A stretch of 16,532 bases of DNA, taken from positions 1 through 16,532 of the forward strand of contig URTM01000039.1 in assembly GCA_900550865.1 (NCBI GenBank), read 5' to 3'. The notes beneath the pieces were generated by a model. That model made no database searches. It was not told the origin of the DNA and saw only the letters and a list, made by a program, of their open reading frames with translations. The stretch comes from an uncultured Dorea sp. Its GTDB lineage: Bacteria; Bacillota; Clostridia; Lachnospirales; Lachnospiraceae. Shown one piece after another: positions 1-6,342 of the stretch (position 1 is the stretch's first letter; every line of letters starts with the position of its first letter). The translations under genes were made by a program, and so were the position numbers.

Positions 1-55
1 CTAGAGCACACGGTTCATACCCGTGGTGTCGCTGGTTCAAATCCAGTTCCCGCTA
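1..55 (+). tRNA. tRNA-Met (CAT), 3' portion, cut by the window edge
   Basis: The first bases are the 3' part of a tRNA. The D-stem 3' strand is GAGC (4-7). The anticodon stem CACGG/CCGTG (9-13 with 21-25) encloses the loop TTCATAC, with anticodon CAT at 16-18. The T-arm stem GCTGG/CCAGT flanks TTCAAAT (36-42). The acceptor 3' strand is 48-54 and the discriminator base is A55. No CCA is encoded. The loop TTCATAC and an anticodon stem without three consecutive G-C pairs next to the loop favour elongator Met over initiator Met, and over tRNA-Ile2, which usually has CTCATAA. The 5' half lies outside the window, so identity rests on this part. Confidence 0.9.
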
Positions 56-126
56 TTTTTTATTTCCTGAATACACAAATGCAGGGGATAACTGCTTTCA
101 AAGTATTCAAAGATTGATACACAGCA

Positions 127-158
127 AGAGAGTCGGAAAGAAATCCGGTTCTTTTTTT
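127..158 (+). terminator. Rho-independent terminator after tRNA-Met
   Basis: An 11-bp stem, including G-T wobbles, pairs 127-137 with 144-154 around the loop AAGAAA. It runs into a T tract at 152-158. It lies about 70 bases after the tRNA, with no gene in between, so it most likely ends the tRNA transcript. Confidence 0.6.
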
Positions 159-180
159 ATGCCCAATTTTCCCGACAAAG

Positions 181-209
181 TGTACAAGGAAAGCAAAATC
201 GTTTATAAT
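181..209 (+). promoter_or_regulatory. Sigma-A-type promoter for the small membrane protein gene and probably ispF
   Basis: A perfect -10 box TATAAT (204-209) lies 17 bases downstream of TGTACA (181-186), which matches TTGACA at four of six positions. The -10 box is about 35 bases upstream of the start codon at 245, and a terminator lies just upstream at 127-158. No other promoter is obvious before ispF, so ispF and perhaps the acetyltransferase gene may be read from here. Confidence 0.6.
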
Positions 210-244
210 ACGTAACATATGGTTAGAACAGGAGGATAAAGAAG

Positions 245-622
245 ATGGCACCAAAGAGTAGTCTGTTCATCCGCATTGTTGCGGGTGCATATGTAATATA
301 TTTAGGAGGAAAACTAATCAACAGTTCGCTTGCGGACAAGCCGGATAATTATATTCTTTATATAGCAGCCGGAGTGATATTTGCATTGATTGGTCTGTAC
401 TGGCTGGTAGGATCTGGAATCAAAATGGTGAAAAAAGAATACCGGGACGACAGTATTATGGGGCGTATGAATGAAGCTGAAAATGGGAAAAAAGAAGAGA
501 CGGAAGAGCAGGAGACAGAAGAAGCAGGAGAAGCGGTAAAAGAAAGTGAAACGGAAGCTGCAGAAGAAGCAAAAAAAGCAGAGAGAAAAGAAGCATCGGA
601 AAACGATAAATCAGTGAAATAA
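245..622 (+). CDS. Small two-helix membrane protein with a charged Glu/Lys-rich tail, function unknown
   Basis: I do not recognise this 125-residue protein. It has two hydrophobic segments, at about residues 7-24 and 36-56, joined by a short polar loop. From about residue 63 to the end the sequence is almost entirely Glu, Lys and Ala, a low-complexity stretch that could be a charged helix or coiled coil. A hairpin of two helices with the tail in the cytoplasm is the simplest topology, because basic residues (KMVKK) follow the second helix. The start is well supported by AGGAGG at 230-235, nine bases before ATG. The gene has its own promoter and lies 59 bases before ispF. The purine-rich 3' half mirrors the tail composition. 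No catalytic motif is visible. Confidence 0.75.
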   Translation: MAPKSSLFIRIVAGAYVIYLGGKLINSSLADKPDNYILYIAAGVIFALIGLYWLVGSGIKMVKKEYRDDSIMGRMNEAENGKKEETEEQETEEAGEAVKESETEAAEEAKKAERKEASENDKSVK

Positions 623-681
623 AAAAACTGCGGTGATGTAAAAAGGAAAACTATAAAAATAATGAAATAGGAGGATGACAT

Positions 682-1233
682 ATGCGTGTAGGTATGGGAT
701 ATGATGTACACAAATTAGTAGAAGGAAGAGATCTGATCCTCGGCGGAGTGAAGATCCCTTATGAGAAAGGACTTCTCGGACATTCGGATGCGGATGTATT
801 ATTACATGCGATCATGGATGCGCTTCTGGGGGCTGCAGCACTTGGCGATATCGGAAAGCATTTCCCGGATACGGATCCGGCATACAAGGGAGCATCCAGC
901 ATTAAGCTCCTGGAAGAAGTAGGCAGACTGATCGATGAGAAATTATATGTGATCGGTAACATCGACGCAACGATCATTGCACAGCGTCCGAAGATGGCAC
1001 CGCACATTGAACAGATGCGGAAAAATGTGGCAGAAGCACTGCATATCAATGTAGATCAGGTGAATATCAAGGCAACGACAGAAGAAGGCCTTGGATTTAC
1101 CGGAACCGGGGAAGGTATCTCGTCGCAGGCAATTGCGAGCCTGGATACGATCGCCAACTACAGCTACAGGGTCGGACCTGCAGAAGGTGGATGCGCCGGC
1201 TGCGGCGGATGTATGAAGGCACAGGAAATCTAA
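682..1233 (+). CDS. ispF: 2-C-methyl-D-erythritol 2,4-cyclodiphosphate synthase
   Basis: IspF converts CDP-methylerythritol 2-phosphate to methylerythritol cyclodiphosphate with release of CMP, in the cytoplasmic MEP pathway to isoprenoids. The metal ligands Asp8 and His10 (MGYDVH) and His42 are in place. So are the HSDADVLLHAIMDALLGA segment (34-51), FPDTDP (61-66) and the nucleotide-binding ATTEEGLGFTGTGEGI stretch (131-146). The family is normally about 155-160 residues, and this protein is 183. The extra 25 or so residues form a Gly/Cys tail with Cys171, Cys174 and Cys177 spaced C-x2-C-x2-C, which is not part of the known catalytic fold. AGGAGG at 669-674 fixes the start. In Bacillus, ispF sits upstream of gltX-cysE-cysS. 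Here the cysE operon is about 4 kb away. Confidence 0.96.
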   Translation: MRVGMGYDVHKLVEGRDLILGGVKIPYEKGLLGHSDADVLLHAIMDALLGAAALGDIGKHFPDTDPAYKGASSIKLLEEVGRLIDEKLYVIGNIDATIIAQRPKMAPHIEQMRKNVAEALHINVDQVNIKATTEEGLGFTGTGEGISSQAIASLDTIANYSYRVGPAEGGCAGCGGCMKAQEI

Positions 1234-1311
1234 AAAAGAATAAACCCGGTCTGAAATGTCAGGAAAGACAAAAGACAGACGGGCGGAACGAATAAAAAAA
1301 GGAAGCACAAA

Positions 1312-2316
1312 ATGAAGATTAGAAAACTGGAAACAGAAGAAAAACAGGACACAAGAAAGCTGTATGAAGAAGTGTTTTCAGAAGACAGCAAAAGTTTTGT
1401 TGATTATTATTATGAAGAAAAATTAAAAGACAATCAGATCTATGCAGTAGAAGAAGACGGGGAGATACAGGCAATGCTGCATCTGAATCCGTACGAACTG
1501 GCGGTAAACGGCAGCAAAAAAGATGTGAATTATATTGTCGCCGTTGCAACGAGAGAATCTTACCGGAAGCGTGGATTCATGGCCGGATTGTTGAAACAGG
1601 CGTTAAATGATATGTATGCGGATGGAGAGACATTTACATTCCTGATGCCGGCGTCAGAGCGTATCTATCTGCCATTTGATTTCCGGACAGTGTGCGAACA
1701 AAACCGGGCATATTATGATCCGGAGGCGGAAGTGGAAGACGGCATGGTTGTGACGGATGCAGTAGAGGCGGATGCAGAAGAGATGGCGGCTTATATGGAA
1801 ACGTATCTGTCGCGGTCATATCAGGTCTATGCAAAGAGAAGTGCGGCTTATTATGAGCGCCTGATCAAAGAATATGCAAGCGATGGGGGAACATTAAAGG
1901 TATACAGAAAAGATGGAGAGATCAAGGATATCAGGATTGAGGCAGAAGCAGAAGAAGTGGACGGCGGCAAGCCGAAGATCATGATCCGTATCGTAGATGT
2001 CAGAAGAATGCTGATGTCTATGCGTTTGAAATCATTTATGGGAACCTGTTTTACAGTGACAGATCCGGTTATTGAAGAGAATAACCGCTGTGTGATGATC
2101 ACTGGAACAGAATTCTCCGGTGTGATGCTGATGGATGGAAAGCCGGAGAACAGTGAAGGAACGATCACAGTGGGAGCGCTTGCAAGCCTTGTGTTTGGTG
2201 TAAAAACGGCAGAAGAGATCTGTGCGGATGGTGATGCAGTCATGTCGGAACGTATGAAAGAAGAACTTGGTAAGATCATACCATTGTCACGGGTTTATCT
2301 GAACGAGACAGTGTAA
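1312..2316 (+). CDS. GNAT N-acetyltransferase, Eis-like, with C-terminal SCP2-like domain
   Basis: A 334-residue cytoplasmic protein with the layout of the Eis-like acetyltransferases (COG4552 type). An N-terminal GNAT domain covers about residues 1-135. Its acetyl-CoA pyrophosphate loop is visible in YRKRGFMAGLL (84-94), preceded by the beta strand NYIVAVAT (73-80). A second, degenerate GNAT-like region follows at about 140-225. The last 100 or so residues (IMIRIVDVRRML to SRVYLNE) match the SCP2-like C-terminal domain of this family, including the GALASLVFG segment. Family members acetylate amines, including aminoglycosides in mycobacterial Eis, but the substrate here is unknown. The gene follows ispF by 78 bases with AAGGAAG ahead of ATG and no clear promoter of its own, so it may be read from upstream. 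Confidence 0.8.
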   Translation: MKIRKLETEEKQDTRKLYEEVFSEDSKSFVDYYYEEKLKDNQIYAVEEDGEIQAMLHLNPYELAVNGSKKDVNYIVAVATRESYRKRGFMAGLLKQALNDMYADGETFTFLMPASERIYLPFDFRTVCEQNRAYYDPEAEVEDGMVVTDAVEADAEEMAAYMETYLSRSYQVYAKRSAAYYERLIKEYASDGGTLKVYRKDGEIKDIRIEAEAEEVDGGKPKIMIRIVDVRRMLMSMRLKSFMGTCFTVTDPVIEENNRCVMITGTEFSGVMLMDGKPENSEGTITVGALASLVFGVKTAEEICADGDAVMSERMKEELGKIIPLSRVYLNETV

Positions 2317-2340
2317 AAAAGAAAGCGTCTTTCGTTTTTC
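2315..2340 (+). terminator. Possible short terminator hairpin after the acetyltransferase gene
   Basis: Directly at the stop codon, GAAAG (2321-2325) pairs with CTTTC (2329-2333) over a CGT loop. The flanking A run (2315-2320) faces a T run (2335-2339). The hairpin is short and AT-rich, so termination may be weak. It fits the boundary with the two-component promoter that follows. Confidence 0.4.
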
Positions 2341-2387
2341 TTTAGAATTTTCTGAAGTCACCCTTAAGAAATACCGGGTAATATAAT
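2341..2387 (+). promoter_or_regulatory. Promoter region of the OmpR-type two-component operon with possible regulator repeats
   Basis: A perfect -10 box TATAAT lies at 2382-2387, 35 bases before the regulator start. No good -35 box is found at the expected distance (2359-2364 reads CACCCT), as is common for activator-dependent promoters. Upstream are three loosely similar blocks spaced 11 bases apart: TTTAGAA at 2341, CTGAAGT at 2352 and CTTAAGA at 2363. OmpR/PhoB-family regulators typically bind direct repeats at 11-base spacing near the -35 region, so autoregulation by the downstream regulator is plausible. The -10 box is clear, but the repeats are only suggestive. Confidence 0.45.
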
Positions 2388-2422
2388 AACAACAGAGGAA
2401 ACAGCTGGAATTAGGAAAAAGG

Positions 2423-3142
2423 ATGAGAAATAAGATGGAGATGAATCATGTGCTGGTCGTAGAAGACGACAAGGAGATCAGAGAAGGTGTGGAGATATAC
2501 CTGAAAAGTCAGGGGTATGAAGTATTCCAGGCGGCTGACGGTGTGGAAGGACTGGAAGTCATAGAAAAAGAAGACATCCATCTGGCGATTGTGGATATCA
2601 TGATGCCGCGGATGGACGGAATCTCTATGGTGGTAAAACTCAGGGAAAAATATGACTTCCCGGTGATCTTTCTTTCTGCAAAATCAGAAGAAGTGGATAA
2701 GATCATGGGACTGAATATGGGAGCCGACGATTATGTAACGAAACCATTTACCCCGATGGAACTGCTCGCCAGAGTCAACTCACAGCTTCGCAGATACCGC
2801 CGCTTTATGGAAAAACTGGGAGATAAAGAAGATAATGCCAGAATCCACACGATCGGCGGACTCGAGATCAATGAAGATAATGTAGAAGTTACCGTTGACG
2901 GCGAACCGGTAAAGATGACTCCGATTGAATACAAGATCCTGCTGCTTCTGATGAAGAATCCCGGACGGGTGTTCTCGGCGGAGGAGATCTACGAGCGGGT
3001 ATGGAATGAACGCGCGATCAATACTGATACGATCATGGTGCACGTCAGAAATATCCGTGAAAAGATAGAAGTGAATCCAAGAGAACCAAAATACTTAAAG
3101 GTGGTGTGGGGCGTTGGATACAAAATTGAAAAGCAGGCGTAA
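2423..3142 (+). CDS. OmpR/PhoB-family response regulator
   Basis: A 239-residue two-component response regulator. The receiver domain (about 9-122) has the acidic pair Glu14/Asp15-Asp16, the phosphoacceptor Asp58 in LAIVDIMMPRMDG, Ser85 and the conserved Lys107 in YVTKPF. A winged-helix DNA-binding domain follows (about 140-236). It contains the MTPIEYKILLLLMKNPGRVFS segment, the recognition region TDTIMVHVRNIREKIE and the terminal wing VWGVGYKIE. It resembles the VanR-like group, but the targets are unknown. The start at 2423 follows AGGA with a 6-base gap. Met5 and Met7 are alternatives and would not change the domain. The gene overlaps the kinase gene by 29 bases, so the two proteins are almost certainly partners and translationally coupled. 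Confidence 0.93.
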   Translation: MRNKMEMNHVLVVEDDKEIREGVEIYLKSQGYEVFQAADGVEGLEVIEKEDIHLAIVDIMMPRMDGISMVVKLREKYDFPVIFLSAKSEEVDKIMGLNMGADDYVTKPFTPMELLARVNSQLRRYRRFMEKLGDKEDNARIHTIGGLEINEDNVEVTVDGEPVKMTPIEYKILLLLMKNPGRVFSAEEIYERVWNERAINTDTIMVHVRNIREKIEVNPREPKYLKVVWGVGYKIEKQA

Positions 3143-5222
3143 ACTGGGTGTATTTCTGATCATTGTGACGATACTTGGTGCAACAGTTGTTATGCTGTAT
3201 AATTATAAAACGATTTACAGAAAAGCGGTCGAGGAGGCACAGAAGACTTATACGACGTCGCTTTCGGACGGAGATTATCTGGAAAGCTTTCTGGAATTCA
3301 GTTATATCCTTTATAATCAGGAGATATCATCCAAGACGGGAGAAGCCAAGATGTCACAGGATGAGATCAATGATGTGGCTGATGCGTGGATGGAGGATTA
3401 CGAAGCGTTATACCCTTATCTGGATTACCGGATCGAGGATGGATCGGGAACGGTTCTGGGGCGGAGTACGGCGAATACTGGAAATGGTCTGACAGATGAC
3501 AGCTTTAAAGAATATGCATTTGGTATGGTGCTGACTTACGATGAGCATGGCAACCCGGATGTAAAAGTTGTAAAGAGTGGCGAAAAGACAGCGCAGAGTA
3601 TTGTTCTCAGAAGGATCATTGACAGCTGGAACGAGATAGTTGAGGCGGATACGGATGGAGAACTGAAGACACCGAAAAACCGCACATACATCTACGGAAT
3701 GAAGAAAAGCAGCATTGAACAGTATCTGAATCAATGGTACTGGTTCGGGGATGAAGCTCCGAATGATGCATGGTATATGATGCTTGCTTGCATGGCAGCA
3801 GTATGCGTGGCGGCATGGATTTTTGCACAGAGTGAGACACTGGAAATTGGTGACAGGAAGATCTTCCGGCAGCCATTCGAGGTTGTTTTTATTGTTGCGT
3901 CAATTACTCTTGGAATTCTGGCTGATAAACTGAACTGGATCATAACCAGGAAGGAAGGCTGGCCTCAGCCAATGGATTTTGCAATCTGGGTCGGTGCATT
4001 TGCGGTCACATACTGGGTGGCAACGTGTATCAGTGCGGTTCAGAAGATAGGACTCAGAAAGTATGTCACGGAACGGATGCTGGTATGGCGGCTGTGGAAG
4101 GCATTCAGGGAAGAGGCTCCGGCGGCTGCAGAAAGAGTCGGACGGGACAGCGGAAGACTGTACCGTAAAGTGAAAGAGCTGGCTGGCAGGGTATATAAAA
4201 CGGTTACGGATATTGATTTTACTGACAAAGGAAGTAAGGCAATTCTGCGGATCGTGCTGGTGAACTTTATCATCCTCGCTGTGACAAGTGTCTGGGTATA
4301 TGGAATTATGGCACTGCTCATTTATTCTGCAATCCTGTATTTTATTTTAAAAAAATATTTTAATGAGGTGAAACGGAATTATCACAGACTTCTGGAAGCG
4401 ACGAATGAGATCGCAGATGGCAATCTGGATGTAGAAATCGATGAGAATCTGGGTGTATTCGAGCCATTTAAAGAAGAAATAGAGAAGATCCAGAGCGGAT
4501 TCAAGAAGGCGGTAGATGAGGAAGTAAAAAGCCAGCGTATGAAGACCGAACTGGTAACGAATGTCTCGCATGACCTGAAGACGCCGCTGACGGCGATCAT
4601 CACCTATGTGAACCTTCTGAAGATTGAACAGAATCCGGAGAGACAGAAAGAATACATCGATGTGCTGGACAGAAAGTCTCTCAGACTGAAAGCACTGATC
4701 GAAGATTTGTTTGAGATCAGTAAAGCAAGCAGCAAATCCGTGAATCTGAACATTGCCAACATTGACATTGTGAATCTGTTCAAACAGGTGAAGCTGGAAA
4801 TGGAAGAGAAGATCACGGAAGCGAATCTGGACTTCCGGCTGGATATTCCGGAGGATAAAGTGATCGTGGCACTGGACGGACAGAAGACATACCGGATCTT
4901 TGAAAATCTGATCGGAAATGCAGCAAAATACGCAATGCCTCATACGAGAGTATACGTGAAGATTGCGGCAGAAGACGGGGATGCGGTGTTCCAGATGAAA
5001 AATGTATCGGCAACCGAACTTACATTTAATCCGGAAGAAATCACGGAACGTTTCGTCAGGGGAGATTCGGCGAGAAATACCGAAGGTTCCGGTCTCGGCC
5101 TTGCGATCGTGAAGAGTTTTGTGGAAATTCAGAAAGGAAAGTTCTGGATCGAGACGGAAGCAGATCTTTTTAAAGCAGAGATTCGCTGGAAACTGGTTGA
5201 CAAAAAAGACGATATCGCATAA
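3114..5222 (+). CDS. Multi-pass membrane sensor histidine kinase, partner of the OmpR-type regulator
   Basis: A 702-residue kinase that starts with TTG inside the regulator gene. TM1 is at about 12-29, followed by an extracytoplasmic region of nearly 190 residues (30-218). Hydrophobic segments follow at about 219-238, 256-271, 288-308 and a closely spaced pair at 376-395 and 396-412, giving about six membrane passes in all. A HAMP-like linker comes next, then HisKA with His486 in NVSHDLKTPLTAI. The ATPase domain has Asn602 (FENLIGNAAKYA) and the glycine box GSGLGLAIVKS near 658-668. The usual DxGxG box is replaced by MKNVSATE (628-635), as in VanS-like kinases. The sensor domain is not one I recognise. 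A loop of about 65 residues (309-375) between membrane segments is rich in Arg and Lys. The signal and target genes are unknown. Confidence 0.9.
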   Translation: MDTKLKSRRKLGVFLIIVTILGATVVMLYNYKTIYRKAVEEAQKTYTTSLSDGDYLESFLEFSYILYNQEISSKTGEAKMSQDEINDVADAWMEDYEALYPYLDYRIEDGSGTVLGRSTANTGNGLTDDSFKEYAFGMVLTYDEHGNPDVKVVKSGEKTAQSIVLRRIIDSWNEIVEADTDGELKTPKNRTYIYGMKKSSIEQYLNQWYWFGDEAPNDAWYMMLACMAAVCVAAWIFAQSETLEIGDRKIFRQPFEVVFIVASITLGILADKLNWIITRKEGWPQPMDFAIWVGAFAVTYWVATCISAVQKIGLRKYVTERMLVWRLWKAFREEAPAAAERVGRDSGRLYRKVKELAGRVYKTVTDIDFTDKGSKAILRIVLVNFIILAVTSVWVYGIMALLIYSAILYFILKKYFNEVKRNYHRLLEATNEIADGNLDVEIDENLGVFEPFKEEIEKIQSGFKKAVDEEVKSQRMKTELVTNVSHDLKTPLTAIITYVNLLKIEQNPERQKEYIDVLDRKSLRLKALIEDLFEISKASSKSVNLNIANIDIVNLFKQVKLEMEEKITEANLDFRLDIPEDKVIVALDGQKTYRIFENLIGNAAKYAMPHTRVYVKIAAEDGDAVFQMKNVSATELTFNPEEITERFVRGDSARNTEGSGLGLAIVKSFVEIQKGKFWIETEADLFKAEIRWKLVDKKDDIA

Positions 5223-5225
5223 TAT
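5197..5225 (+). promoter_or_regulatory. Promoter of the cysE operon, inside the end of the kinase gene
   Basis: A perfect -35 box TTGACA (5197-5202) is followed after 17 bases by TAATAT (5220-5225), a 4/6 match to TATAAT. The -35 box lies in the last codons of the kinase gene. Transcription would start near 5232, just upstream of the T-box stem I, which is where a T-box leader transcript should begin. Confidence 0.65.
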
Positions 5226-5240
5226 ATATTCTATATGAGA

Positions 5241-5510
5241 AAGACTTTGAACGGAAAGAGTAGCAGATGCGATGTGTCGAAAGAGAGAAACTGTCACCGG
5301 CTGAAAGCAGTTTCAGATTACAGCTTCTGTGAAGTGCGTCCGGGAGTCGGTCCGGTGAAAAAGATGGAACGCATCACAGCCGGATCCGGGATTACACACG
5401 TTACGTGTACTGAGGGAAGGATACAGGTAATAGAACTGTATGCTTTAAAAAGAGTGGAACCGCGGATAAACTTCGTCTCTTGTGAATAGCAGGAGACGGA
5501 GTTTTTTTGT
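5241..5510 (+). promoter_or_regulatory. T-box riboswitch leader sensing tRNA-Cys
   Basis: A T-box leader that reads through its terminator when uncharged tRNA binds. The canonical T-box AGAGTGGAACCGCG is at 5451-5464. In stem I the lower helix pairs CGGA (5252-5255) with TCCG (5339-5342). The AGTA side of the specifier loop is at 5259-5262. The next helix pairs GCAGA (5263-5267) with TCTGT (5326-5330), and a distal helix pairs AAACTG (5288-5293) with CAGTTT (5308-5313). The 3' side of the specifier loop reads GAAG-TGC-G, which puts the specifier TGC (Cys) at 5335-5337. The acceptor-binding bulge is TGGA (5455-5458). Its variable base A would pair with the U discriminator typical of tRNA-Cys. 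The downstream genes cysE and cysS agree with Cys specificity. Stem limits are approximate. Confidence 0.93.
5469..5509 (+). terminator. T-box-controlled terminator upstream of cysE
   Basis: AACTTCGTCTC (5469-5479) pairs with GAGACGGAGTT (5493-5503), with one wobble, ahead of a T run (5502-5508). The 5' strand overlaps bases that would pair with the T-box in the alternative antiterminator, for instance AGAG (5451-5454) with CTCT (5477-5480). The 119 bases from here to cysE hold no other structure I can support. Confidence 0.9.
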
Positions 5511-5628
5511 TATCTTGTGTTTGTAAAGAGATGACGATGGAAAGTCCTGCAGATGAAGAAAATTTGCAGGCGGCGTCTGGAGCATATATGGATGAGCGGT
5601 GAACTTATAAAAAAGGAGAGATTTATAA

Positions 5629-6342
5629 ATGGGCATCATATCATATGTCAATGAAGAAATCCAGGTGATCAGGGAGCGTGATCCGGCGATCAAGTCCAAT
5701 ATGGAAGTCTTCCTGTATTCCAGCTTTAAAGCGATTCTTCATTACAGAATCGCACATAAGCTCTATCTGAAGAAACACTATTTTCTTGCCAGATGGGTAT
5801 CCCAGCGGGCAGTGAGAAAGACCGGTATTGAGATACATCCGGGAGCTACGATCGGAAAAGGATTGTTCATTGACCATGGAAGCGGAGTGATCATTGGAGA
5901 GACCGCGGAGCTGGGAGACAATATCACACTGTACCAGGGAGTCACACTTGGAGGAACCGGTAAAGAGCAGGGAAAGAGACACCCGACGCTGAAAGACAAT
6001 GTCATGGTCAGTGCCGGAGCGAAGGTTCTCGGTTCATTTACCATCGGGGAGAATTCTAAGATTGGTGCAGGATCTGTGGTATTAAAAGAAGTGCCGCCGA
6101 ACTGTACGGTGGTAGGCGTGCCGGGCAGAATCGTGAAGATGAATGATGAGAAGATGCCAAGACTCGACATGGATCAGGTACATCTGCCGGATCCAATTTC
6201 AAATGATATCAGAGAACTGCAGGCAGACAACTTAAGAATGCACAGACAGATCCAGGAGATGGAAAAGCGCATGCAGTGCTTAAAAGAGAATCCGATACCG
6301 GAAGAACAAGAGGAGGAGAATTTAGAAAATGAAGATTTTTAA
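5629..6342 (+). CDS. cysE: Serine O-acetyltransferase
   Basis: CysE transfers acetyl from acetyl-CoA to serine, giving O-acetylserine, the carbon acceptor for cysteine synthesis in the cytoplasm. The protein (237 residues) has a short helical N-terminal region (1-65), then a left-handed beta-helix of hexapeptide repeats (66-172). Asp82 and His83 (FIDHGSG) and His118 (GKRHP) match the catalytic Asp and the two active-site His residues of the E. coli enzyme. GAGSVVLKEVPPNCTVVGVPGRIV closes the helix. Beyond residue 180 there is an extension with a probable coiled coil (about 190-220) and an acidic end. The C-terminus is Phe, not the Ile that inserts into cysteine synthase in enteric bacteria. 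AAGGAGAG precedes the start. The gene overlaps cysS by 14 bases and is governed by the Cys T-box. Confidence 0.96.
   Translation: MGIISYVNEEIQVIRERDPAIKSNMEVFLYSSFKAILHYRIAHKLYLKKHYFLARWVSQRAVRKTGIEIHPGATIGKGLFIDHGSGVIIGETAELGDNITLYQGVTLGGTGKEQGKRHPTLKDNVMVSAGAKVLGSFTIGENSKIGAGSVVLKEVPPNCTVVGVPGRIVKMNDEKMPRLDMDQVHLPDPISNDIRELQADNLRMHRQIQEMEKRMQCLKENPIPEEQEEENLENEDF

Noticed and set aside
1243..1283. Possible hairpin between ispF and the acetyltransferase gene (CCCGGTCTG with CAGACGGG)
   Set aside because: It has a bulge, a loop of more than 20 bases and no following T run, so it is not a convincing terminator or riboswitch.
4347..5297. 316-codon reading frame on the minus strand
   Set aside because: Antisense to the kinase catalytic region, which has clear HisKA and ATPase motifs. 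There is no ribosome binding site and no recognisable protein.
5235..5489. 84-codon + strand reading frame upstream of cysE
   Set aside because: It lies entirely within the T-box leader, has no ribosome binding site, and its bases are explained by riboswitch structure.
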